Shown piece after piece: positions 1 to 8,518 of a stretch of 20,160 nt of DNA (positions are counted from its first letter, which is position 1; each line of letters opens with the position of its first letter). The notes below the pieces were generated by a model that worked only from the letters and a program-made list of their open reading frames with translations, did no database searches and was not told where the DNA came from. The position numbers and the translations under genes were made by a program. This stretch comes from Phoronis australis (taxonomy: Eukaryota; Phoronida; Phoronidae). Location of the stretch: the NCBI GenBank assembly GCA_002633005.1, contig NMRA01000218.1:5243-25402 (forward strand), in the 5' to 3' direction.

Positions 1-572
1 TAGGATGTGCTTGTATTATGAAGATTACTCACATTTTGCCCCTAGCCTATTGAGGAGACAATGACCATGCCTTTCCATTTTGCAAAGTATGCCCTCTGCT
101 GGCCACTTTATGGTACCAATAAACAACCCTAGAAGGATACCGTATGCGGTGCAATTGTGGGCGCATTTCAACGCTCCGCGTTGCTCTTGTTATATTAGTA
201 CTTGTGAGTTGAGCTAGACTTGGGCTGTGCATGAATTATTTTTTGTTCTTCACCCAGTTGCTCTGTCCCTAATTAAAGTAAAAAAGTTTTGGTAAGATTT
301 TGAAAAAAATTCCAGGTATGGTTAGAAGTGGACCAAGTGGATTTTTCTGAATGATCCCTGGTGTTAGAGCTATACGATGGCTTTTTGGTGCAAAGAATTA
401 CGTAGTACGATTAGACATGTTGTAACATTGCATTAGTGAACTGTGTTAGCACTTATGCTGTGAGACTCCAGCAGTTGTGATAATTGACAATATATCAATA
501 CTGCTACAGCTTGAGTGTTTTGTAATGGACTTTATTAAACTTGGTTTATTACTTAATATTCTTTATTTTCAG
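1..572 (+). other. Intron or upstream region of the RCCD1-like gene
   Basis: No supported coding exon is seen here. It precedes a good splice acceptor (a TTTATTTTCAG tract ending at 572), so at least its right part is intronic. The first 240 bases are richer in CpG than the rest and include the string GCCCTCTGCTGG near 89, which resembles the ends of many dispersed repeats; that reading is only an impression. An open stretch on the minus strand (47-232) has no recognisable domain. Confidence 0.6.
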
Positions 573-764
573 AATTTGGTGATATTTACATGTGGGGTTG
601 GAATGAGTCAGGGCAGCTGGGGTTTCCGTGCAAGTCACTCCGTGAAGGCTCAGACAGAGAGAGTGAGGTGATTGGTATCGAGAGTATTCCTCGACTGCTT
701 GACCTCGGTGATGTCACCGTCAACTCCGTCAGTTGTGGGTCCAGGCACACAGCGTGTTCTACAG
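573..764 (+). CDS. RCCD1: RCCD1-like protein, penultimate coding exon (RCC1 repeat)
   Basis: The exon encodes 63 full codons plus split codons at both ends. It starts after an acceptor TTTATTTTCAG and ends at ACAG|GTGAAA. The product begins [17 protein letters not shown], an RCC1 repeat blade, and continues to [10 protein letters not shown], which matches the C-terminal part of animal RCCD1 (human: [14 protein letters not shown] and CGSRHTA). RCC1 repeats form a seven-bladed propeller. RCCD1 is known to partner the demethylase KDM8/JMJD5 on chromatin and to support mitotic stability. The last base (G764) joins the next exon's AA to make a Glu codon, so the reading frame is kept across the intron. 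The N-terminal blades are missing because they lie left of the window. The family call is strong and the orthology is likely. Confidence 0.9.
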
Positions 765-1559
765 GTGAAAGATTAGTGAAATATTTAAAGTTCTACTGAA
801 AAAGTTCTGTAGGCTGGTCGAACTCATTACTATATTGTACATGGCATAAGTAAGTGGAAGAAATAACCCAATAATCCTCAGCAGTTTGCGCTTCATTGAA
901 TAGCAAGACTATATGACATAGTTTTGCCGTTTCACACCCAGTCAAATAAAATTGATGACAAAAACATTATTAATAATTAGGTCAGATTCATATACTACTG
1001 TAAATTACTAAGCACTTTGAAAATTGTTTAATGACTATGGATATTGTCTATGTTAATCCTTCTCAACATCCGAGAGAACATACATGAGTGCAACCATTAT
1101 CAGAGCACACCGATTAATACAAACACCTAATTTTGAAAAAAATTCAAGTACTAAAATTGCCCCTATGGTTACCTGCAATTTTTTGATGTGCTAGTGGACT
1201 TCTTTTATATTTGTGGGTCTAAATCACAATGGCAGATACATCATTCACTAAACATTGACAAGCAAGACTGTATCTGCCCAGTTTTGTCAATTTCCTGGTA
1301 TCAGCTCTGGAGCTCACACTACAACAATGCTAGCAACAGAACAGTGATAATACAATAATTTCACCAAATAACAGCCCACATGTCAGCCAAGGGTTACAGC
1401 CCGACACGAGTAGCTTTGTGGGTTAATATTGTTGAATTCAGACTGGTTGTGTGGTGATTCCGAACAGGCCTGTTGGTTTGTAACTAATAGTTAGCTAATG
1501 TCACTAGCTACCAGTGTTGACGTTTACACATTTCAATATTTGTATCACTTTCATTCCAG
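765..1559 (+). other. Intron of the RCCD1-like gene
   Basis: The intron is bounded by GTGAAA at 765 and TTTCATTCCAG ending at 1559. It is phase 1, AT-rich and about 795 bases long. I see no further exon, RNA gene or clear repeat inside it. Confidence 0.85.
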
Positions 1560-1768
1560 AATGTGGAAAGATTTTCACATGGGGCTGGAATGAGTATGGG
1601 CAGCTTTGCCATGGAGATACAGTGACAAGAGATGAACCAACAATGGTTGAGTACTTTACTAGGTCCAGGATAGTGTTTGTTCAATGTGGTGGTTGGGGAA
1701 CAGTTGCAATAACAGATAATTCAGTGAGGGACAGTTGTATGATGGATGGTGCAGAGGCAGTGCTGTGA
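1560..1768 (+). CDS. RCCD1: RCCD1-like protein, last coding exon
   Basis: After the acceptor at 1559 the frame reads E-CGKIFTWGWNEYGQLCHGD, then a segment containing VEYF and QCGGWGT, for 68 codons to TGA at 1766-1768. This matches the final RCC1 blade of RCCD1 (human: GELYTWGWGKYGQLGHED, RVEYF, CGPWNT). The conserved part ends around the Thr/Val after QCGGWGT. The last 16 or so residues (NSVRDSCMMD and on) have no counterpart in the human protein, which ends about ten residues beyond the equivalent point. The tail may be a lineage extension formed by readthrough into former 3'UTR. A GTGAGG splice-donor-like string at about 1720 could also remove it. The terminal-exon call rests on this homology and on a polyadenylation signal downstream. 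Confidence 0.88.
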
Positions 1769-1855
1769 TTGGTTACATTAGATACTGCTATAGCTCTTTA
1801 CCAAGTCTTGGGTAACATTTATGCAGTGTGGTGGATAGGAACCAGAAGCTGTAAC

Positions 1856-2055
1856 AGACAGTCCTGTGACGGACAGTGCAGTGACAAATGTAGTGAAGCG
1901 CCATCTATTGCGTGCTAACGTGAAACTAGCCGATTCGTGTGTGTTTTTGCTGTAATAGAAGACTCCACGATTAAACTAGTTGTGTTAATATTCGAATAGT
2001 TGACTTTACTACGGCTTACTACAAGGGACAGTGCTGTGACAGACAGTCCTGTGGC
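1856..2055. repeat. Paired 15-base modules flanking a 140-bp segment
   Basis: Two dimers of a 15-base unit of the form RGACAGTSCTGTGAC occur at 1856-1870/1871-1885 and 2026-2040/2041-2055, with the unit order reversed in the second dimer. Related single units are at about 1758-1770. The intervening segment has short inverted ends (TGTAGTGAAGC at left, GCTTACTACA at right), as a small inserted element might. The modules are visible directly; the insertion idea is inference. Confidence 0.45.
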
Positions 2056-2594
2056 AGAGCTATAGATACGGCTATAATAGGTGTCACTGTTAAAACTCTG
2101 TCAACAGTCAAACTTTTAAAGCTACTGGCAGATGTGCATCAACAGTCATGTACAATTCCAAAGTTGACACTGAACGGTGACAAAATACTGGTCTTTTGTG
2201 CGTCAGTTTCTCAGAAATGTACAGTATGCGTTTACTGAACTCGTTTTGCCAGTTTTAAAAACTCAAGTAGGAGTCGGCGTTCTCGTGAGTCTGAACAATG
2301 TGCCGTTGTCAACACAAACAAAAACTGAACAGCGTTAGCCTGACTGCCACTCAGCTGAATGAAAAACAAATGTTCAAGAATCAGCAATATGTCGAGAGTG
2401 ACCCGCTTGGCTACCAGTGATTCTGGGGTTGACGTGCAATTCGATGTTTCATGTTCCAGTATGCCGCAGGGCAGGTGTGAGAAGGCCAAACAGACCTTTG
2501 GGGCCCAAGTGGCAGTAAAACGGATGAAGAAAATTCTAATCCAAAGCATGCTCATGGTGTGCTATGTAATATGATCCTTCGTATGGATATGTAT

Positions 2595-2600
2595 AATAAA
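2595..2600 (+). promoter_or_regulatory. Candidate polyadenylation signal of the RCCD1-like gene
   Basis: AATAAA on the plus strand, about 830 bases after the RCCD1 stop and just before a SINE. It is the first canonical hexamer in the right orientation. Confidence 0.5.
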
Positions 2601-2635
2601 AACTATAATTCAATTATCTGTGTCTATTAGAGGAG

Positions 2636-2775
2636 GCAGTGTGGCGTGGTTGATAAGTGCCCGCTTTCTTTACTCGAGGTCGTGGGTTCGAGTCCCACCA
2701 TGTCACACTGCTTAACACTTGAGCCAGATTTCTAGCTCCTCAGCTCAGTTTTAACCATATATTAATAAAGCATAA
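2636..2775 (+). mobile_element. tRNA-derived SINE
   Basis: The left part is tRNA-like. A perfect B box (GGTTCGAGTCC, 2685-2695) lies in a T-arm with stem GTGGG/CCCAC. The 7 bases after it (2699-2705) pair with 2642-2648 as an acceptor stem, and the pairing extends to 11 bp (2638-2648 with 2699-2709, two G-T pairs). The A-box region (GGCGTGGTTGATAAGTGCCC) is typical of SINE heads. There is no proper D-arm or anticodon arm, so a functional tRNA is unlikely. A non-tRNA body and an A-rich end with AATAAA (about 2763) follow. The outer limits are approximate. Confidence 0.7.
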
Positions 2776-3835
2776 AAATAGTTCCATGTGACCAGTGCAA
2801 TGGGCCCACATGCGAGGCCTGTGTACGTCTGGTACGTGTATCAGACCAAATGCAATTGTTTTTTTTTATCTGTGTCTATTCAATCACGTAGCAATAATTA
2901 CTGTTTGTGGTTCTAGAGTGCCTAACGAACAAAACGCTACACAAGCTGACATATTTGAGGGACGAAATGATCGCTAAATAACCAGTTGCCTTAGTTAAGC
3001 GCATGTGATCAAAATAGAACTAAAATCACACAGAAATCCGAGTCTCGTGCTTTACAGAACACTCGACAGTTTTTCTCATTTTAGCCTCCCCTAGCAGGAT
3101 GAACTGAGGGAAAGTCATTTCTTTTCTACAAAATAACCACTAAATATGAAACCTGTGCAGGTACTGACCATACCTTGCCTACAGCTTAAAAAATTGCATT
3201 CAAAGTGTGTTGCTATTATGACCACGGCAAACCTAGCTGGCCATGCCGAAAAACGAGCAACTAATTCATGGTTGTTTCCAACCCATAGCCTCGACTTGCA
3301 TGCAACATGACTACTTGCCACCAACAGAACTCAAGAGTGCCAAAACATTCCAAATTCAAAAAAGTGTAGACAGCAGTTGCCAACTAGACTGTCTGTTTGC
3401 CAACCAGTGAAGTCTGGGGGATGACTGAATTTTCAACCATTACTTGACTTGCCACCAAGAAGTGGTTGAGTAGTGCTGAACAAACTGTCATGGTTGCACT
3501 GAATTTACTTTTCCCTCTTAATTGGGTGGTACCCCATAGTTCGTCAACCATCAAATGCATCCTCCTTCAGGACTTTAATCCCTTTAATCTACACACTGAG
3601 CCTAGTACATTTCTGCTTTCATCACAATAAAGACGCTTAGGGTTTGAGATGCAAAATTTAAGATTTGCAATTTATGTAAGGAGCATAGGTTTGTCTTAGG
3701 CATTAAAATGAAATTGAATAAAAAAATAAACTTTGCAACCTTGCAGGTAAGATTCGTGCAAAACGTTTTTGTCTTTTAAAAGATTGTGAAGTTGGAAATT
3801 GTCCCTAAATAACAAACGATAATATTGTCTTAGTT
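2776..3835. other. Intergenic region between two convergent genes
   Basis: No exon is supported. Open frames at 2795-2977 (+) and 3115-3324 (-) have no recognisable features. A short word TTGCCA(A/C) recurs at about 3315, 3379, 3398 and 3449, with no regular spacing. The region lies between the inferred 3' ends of RCCD1 and ADGRA. Confidence 0.55.
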
Positions 3836-3841
3836 TTTATT
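3836..3841 (-). promoter_or_regulatory. Candidate polyadenylation signal of the ADGRA gene
   Basis: TTTATT on the plus strand reads AATAAA on the minus strand. It is the first canonical hexamer I find in the 1.35 kb after the ADGRA stop codon. Variant ATTAAA sites lie further on, at about 3580-3596. Confidence 0.45.
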
Positions 3842-4220
3842 AAAATTATTCTAAAAACATGCAAAAGTAATAAATATTTTGTGAACACTAAATACACTTA
3901 GCATACTAGAACACAGCAAAGTCACATTTATCTATAAAATCATGCATTTATACAGTTATAACCACTGGCAATTTGGCATCTGTGAAACTTAAGTAGATTA
4001 GGTAGATGCAACCTTGCAAATTTTAACATTTCAAGACTAGAAAAATTAACGGCCTAAACAACGAGCCTTGCATCAATTCAAATGTAAACGTACAAAATAA
4101 ACATGGCTACAGCCGAGCTGATATTTTTGGTGTAATTCCTGGACTTAGAACAACACAACCATTAAAAAACACTAAAACATTGTGGAGATCAATCAATCGG
4201 AACACGGGACATTTTGCAAA

Positions 4221-4410
4221 ATTATCACCAGAAATGACCAGTCACAAAACTAAATAAACCAATAATTGTAAAGGTATGAGTAATACATATTTCGAATATT
4301 ACTGAAATGGTAAGATTATCACCAGAATGACCAGTCAAAAAACTAATTAAAAAACCCAATAACTGTAAAGGTATGTGTAATACATATTTCAAATATTACT
4401 GAAATGGTAA
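4221..4410. repeat. Tandem duplication of a ~95-bp unit
   Basis: Copy 1 (4221-4314) and copy 2 (4315-4410) both begin ATTATCACCAGA and end ACTGAAATGGTAA or similar. They differ by a few substitutions and small indels, mostly in the A-rich middle. The copies abut directly, which points to a local duplication rather than to two insertions. Confidence 0.9.
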
Positions 4411-4721
4411 AACCAATCGGGGGAAATGACAGAACAGAAACCGTTTCTGCTTTGCACTATTTTGGCAAAAGAATTTTCTTCCACGTGGCGAATTTACTAG
4501 TTGTTGAAGGTCTACTATTTTTGCTGTCTTCTACAGCACTAGAATGACTCCAGTTGTTACAAATAGGAGATCAATAAGGTTTCAAAACAGCAAATGAGTG
4601 TTACAAGCAAAAACTGTAGACTGAGAATTCACCAATTGTTTGTGTGCCTACAAATATTTTTCCACTGTTACATTTTTTGCACAGATCTAACTAGTTAGAA
4701 GTTCAGTTGAAAAAATGGCAA

Positions 4722-4789
4722 TAGTCACTTACAAGGGTCCCAGATTGTGAGAACTAGTTCTCAAAATGCAGGACCCTTGTAAGTGGCTA
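4722..4789. repeat. 68-nt foldback (hairpin) in the inferred ADGRA 3'UTR
   Basis: Arms 4722-4740 and 4771-4789 are inverted copies, 18 of 19 bases matching. Inside them lies a perfect 16-bp palindrome, TGAGAACTAGTTCTCA (4748-4763), separated from the arms by 7 bases on each side that can pair partly. Folded as one RNA this gives about 28 base pairs and a 4-base loop. It could be a small inverted-repeat element, a structured UTR element or a small-RNA precursor. The structure is seen; the function is unknown. Confidence 0.85.
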
Positions 4790-5187
4790 ATACCGAAAAA
4801 GCACCGATGAAGTTGCTTTCAGTTGCCTACATTAGACAATTATTCAAACATAATTACACTATGATCTAATGCAGCTTGATGCCACAATATTTGAAAATTA
4901 GAGGGAGGATACTTAATCAGCTAAACCATTCCAAATTTTTAGGTTCAGACCTCAGTCATACAGACAACCTTCTACATGTTACTGTTGCATGTGAACCTGA
5001 CAATTCTATAAATAGTTTTCCATAAATAAAAGGATTTAGAACTGATAAAAGATACATAAAACTATGAAAAAATAAAAATGTTTTGGTTTAGATTCAAACA
5101 ACAACAAAAGACTAGTAGGCGGCCTTCACCTTGAAGGTTGTCTGCTTCCACGACCTTAACTCCACCTTTAGGTGATATAACAAACTA

Positions 5188-7705
5188 CTAAACACTTGTT
5201 TCATGTTTGAACTGCTTGGTTTCTCTACGTGGTACCCAGATGTCATCGCTCTCATTAGAACTGGAGTCATCAGAATCGATGTATTCTCCTCTAATCCCAT
5301 GCTCATAGGCACTGATTGAGCGTGGAAATGTACGGCCATCATTCTTTGCCGGTCTACTATTGTCCTCTGCACTGTGGTGGTGAGCTTTGGCAGCCATTTT
5401 CTCCTGGTACTTGTGATTGACAAAGGCATAAGGGATTGCTTTACGTGGCTTATCCTTGAATTGATCATCCCAATTCAAGGAACGCTGCTTTCTTGAGCGC
5501 TTTCCTTTCCGATGGTGTCTGTCATTTGAACTTGGACCGTCAGATAGCATTATTTTGTTGTGGTCTGAACCTGACTGGTAACTAGAGTCATTAGATCGCA
5601 GTTTAGCATCTGACTGACTACCTGAGTCACAAGATTGCAATCTGTTGTCAGGTCGGCCAAGCTCTTGAGATTTATGCCTGTCTGACTTGTTAGGGTGACT
5701 CCTTAAGTGGCCTGTTTCTGATTGGCTACCAGAGTCAGGTGATCTACAACTGTCTCTCTTCATGCTTGTAGAACTATCCTGACTTAGTCTATTGTTACTG
5801 GGCTTGTCCAGTGACCTGCCAGATTGCCTATAATTATCTACACAATGACTTCTCGTTGGATGTCTTCGGTTAATACTGCTTTGTGACTGACTATCAGAGT
5901 CACCAGACCTGTAACCACGGTGTCGCCGCATGTCTGCCACATCAGATCTAATCGGGGAGAAATGTCTATTGCCGTAACTGGGTATCCTCTGCTCTATTTC
6001 ATTCATAAAATCCCCAGCATTTCTTTGCCTTAGTCCGCTACCACTGAACGTGCCAGATTCTGATGAAGAGTGCATCAAATGAGCACGTTCACCAGCTGGA
6101 TTATCAGAGTCAGGACTGTGACTGTGCCTGAACGCTCTGCTAGCACCAATTTCAGTGTTGCTGGTCCCCACATGACTAAATGGACTCAGTTCTCTACTCT
6201 CTCTATAGTTCAGTTCAGGCTGGTAGTTGGTCAGCAAAGGTTCAGTGTTGAAGTCCATCATTGCAGGGATGCGCTGGTGTTCCAGGATACAAGGTACCTT
6301 GTAACCGAAGTCAGGGCCGACCTTGGTAGGACCAGACTGACGTTCATACTCCAAAGGTGGTGGAGGGTCTGACGGGGGTGGCGGTGAGGGGAGGGTGGGA
6401 GAGCAAGCGTGACGGGTATTGTTAGAGTTGACAGGCATCAGTGAACTTTCTTGGTCGGAAAGTTCAGCATACATGCCCTGATCAACTTCATAATCAAAAC
6501 AATCATTTCGCATGTACTCCCCATTGAACCCAATAGGCAGAGCGGGCGAACCATTTGCAGGGATCGTTCTTTCAGCACTGAGACGAGTGGGTGGATAGGA
6601 TTGCACTAATTGTGAAGGTTTCTCTGAGCCCGATGAACAGATCACACTTTTGTATCCAGGCGGCGGGTCTGAACCAGGCAACGGCTCGGACTCCGACACA
6701 GATTCCTCAGGGTTTAAGTGTTTTCTGTAATCTGGCAAGGAGTCTGACACTGAATGATTGTCCAGTATTTCTACAGCACCAACTTGTGCAGAGCCCTGAA
6801 ATCTAACACTGGTATTTCTGTCACTCACAGGGCTGTCAGAGTGCATTTCACTATTCCGATTGATGTTTTTCTCCGTGTTCAGTTCCTTGTTTAACAGTTT
6901 GAGTTGGTTGTGTTTCCTGTGCTTTTGCCAGAATTTCCTGGCCACACCATTTTGACGAGGGTTATAAAACTGTGCCACATACTCAGCTCCGCTATGCTGC
7001 GACTGTTCAGTAATGGAAGGCACCAAGTTTATGTTACTCTCTTTACGTGAATTCATCACGACTGAAATTGATTGGTTGGTTTTGTCCGTTTTGTGACTGA
7101 GCTCAGACTCAACGCTGCTAGCTCGTACCACCAACTGACCATTACCATTCCTGGCATTGTTTACTCCACCGTTTATCGATGTCAGATTTATCGTATTTGT
7201 ATGAACATCGTAGTCTTCACGTTTCTCACAACAGAAGGCATGTCGCCAACTAGAACGTGTGTCAATTCTTGCTAAACAAAAGTACACAAGCACAAATACT
7301 CCAAGCATTGAGCTGACCACTCCATACACGTAGGAGAATATCGTCTTCATGTGTGGTATAATGTCCCTAAAAGGGGCAGCAGCTGCAAATGCTGCTGCCG
7401 TCCACATGACCACAAACAGAAACAACAAAAGCACCAACGCTCGTAACTGGTTGATAGGTTTATACTCCAAGTCTAAGACACTGCCATGCACTGACGATCT
7501 GACAAGATGAGCCTCAATGTTTTCTGTTGCTGATTCTATTTCAGTCGGTGGATTCAAGTCTTCAGTCTCTTCGCTAGGATCCGGCTGTTGAGGGGTCGTG
7601 CGCAGTACACAAGCAATACAGGTGAAAAAGATGCAGTTGATGACAATGAGTAGACTCACTGGACCATAAAACGCTCCTAGACTTGGCTCCCAGGCAAGAA
7701 AACAG
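5188..7705 (-). CDS. ADGRA: ADGRA-type adhesion GPCR, last coding exon (TM5-TM7 and long cytoplasmic tail)
   Basis: One 2518-base exon, starting after the acceptor TTATCATCTTTTCAG, with a split Tyr codon and then 838 codons to TAG. It opens with CFLAWEPSLGAFYGPVS, nearly the ADGRA3/GPR125 signature at the end of extracellular loop 2 and start of TM5. Numbering the window's spliced protein 1-1015, TM5 is about 187-211, TM6 264-288 and TM7 296-321, followed by ARIDTRSSW and a Cys-Cys pair (335-336) suited to palmitoylation. The tail of about 690 residues is hydrophilic and Ser-rich, roughly twice the vertebrate length. It holds a PPGY motif (525-528, WW-domain type), a proline-rich run (617-630), repeated DSxSQS motifs (779-877), a basic patch RKGKRSRKQR (909-918) and a C-terminal HETSV. 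Human GPR125 ends HETTV, a PDZ ligand for Dlg. Family members act at the plasma membrane in Wnt/planar-polarity signalling. Confidence 0.95.
5191..5202 (-). other. C-terminal PDZ-binding motif (ETSV)
   Basis: The last four residues, Glu-Thr-Ser-Val, fit the class I PDZ ligand S/T-x-hydrophobic. The vertebrate GPR124 and GPR125 tails end ETTV and bind the PDZ domains of Dlg scaffolds. The sequence match is direct; the partner is inferred by family. Confidence 0.85.
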
Positions 7706-8332
7706 CTGAAAAGATGATAAGATTTTATCCTACTCATTTTTAATTTGTTTTGTATTCATCCAACAATAATTAAAATGCAATTCTTTCCAAGAAGTAAGCT
7801 TTATTTAGACCACATGTCACTATAATAATTGTCTCAGCGTATTCCTTGGTCAGGTAAGAACTGATTTCTGGGTTTGCTAAGAACTGGCAGTGCGTTATTC
7901 CTCGACATTGTGATCAGCACACAACATGACAGGCCATGACAAGCCAACTTGTAGAGCCTAGTCTCAAGCAATAACAAACTGACAATTCTCTGCCAGACCA
8001 ATTTTACAGCAGTTGTAAATCAAAAGTGAGCTTCTTCGAAGGAATGTGGGATTGTAGCCACTCTAAGACAACAGCTGGTTGGATAGTGTTAAAAGAAATA
8101 AGTCCGTAACTGGTAGTGGCATAGTTAACATGATTTTCCAAACTATCACGCAACATCTGAATAATAACGAGCTTTCAAGAAATCTTGTAAGTTTAAATTT
8201 AAAAAAATCAGTAGCAAGAAGCCTCAAATGTGAACTTATTTCAAACTAGCCACACCAGCTTCACTGACCATAGCTAACATGCATGTTTGGATAGATTGTG
8301 AACTGTGATAGGCACAGACATCTGCTACTTAC
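7706..8332 (-). other. ADGRA intron (between the TM4 and TM5 exons)
   Basis: Phase 2 intron with donor TA|GTAAGT and acceptor CTTTTCAG (minus strand). No other feature is seen in it. Confidence 0.9.
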
Positions 8333-8518
8333 TATTCCTTCCTCGTGTAGTGGTCCATGCTAACAGCCACCGTAATGCCACAGATAATGACAGGGACACC
8401 ATACGACAGGAAATAGAAACCCAAAACAGGTTTGGGAGGTGGTGCCTCCTGGAGGTTGTCAGAGTCAACAGCTGGCAACTGAGGAGACCGTGTTTTGGTT
8501 AACTTCTTGTACATGATG
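8333..8518 (-). CDS. ADGRA: ADGRA-type adhesion GPCR exon (end of TM3, intracellular loop 2, TM4)
   Basis: 186-base exon, acceptor ACCATTTTAG and donor TA|GTAAGT. The first base completes a Ser codon and the last two start the Tyr codon finished in the next exon. It encodes 61 residues: IMYKKLTKTR, an acidic and Pro-rich loop ending EAPPPKPVL, then TM4 (FLSYGVPVIICGITVAV) and the start of extracellular loop 2 (HYTRKE). Human GPR125 has the same layout: a YKQVTKK start, PPPP before TM4, and a GIPIIVCGIT TM4 core. Phases at both ends fit the neighbouring exons. Confidence 0.93.

Larger units (their letters stand above)
1769..2600 (+). other. Inferred 3'UTR of the RCCD1-like gene
   Basis: The stretch runs from the stop codon to the first strong AATAAA. 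It contains repeated 15-base modules described separately. Open frames on both strands at 2232-2574 overlap each other and show no family signature, so I treat them as chance. A weaker ATTAAA at 1970-1975 could give a shorter transcript. Confidence 0.5.
3836..5187 (-). other. Inferred 3'UTR of the ADGRA gene
   Basis: AT-rich stretch after the ADGRA stop codon (5188-5190), running to the candidate polyadenylation signal. No coding exon is visible. It contains a tandem duplication (4221-4410), a 14-bp palindrome (4686-4699) and a 68-nt foldback (4722-4789). The 3' end is inferred from the hexamer only. Confidence 0.5.

Noticed and set aside
2638-2709. Functional tRNA gene
   Set aside because: The T-arm, B box and acceptor pairing are good, but no proper D-arm or anticodon arm can be drawn, and an A-rich tail with SINE-like body follows. 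A tRNA-derived SINE fits better.
3313-3460. Tandem array of TTGCCA words
   Set aside because: Four short words with irregular spacing; no longer unit aligns.
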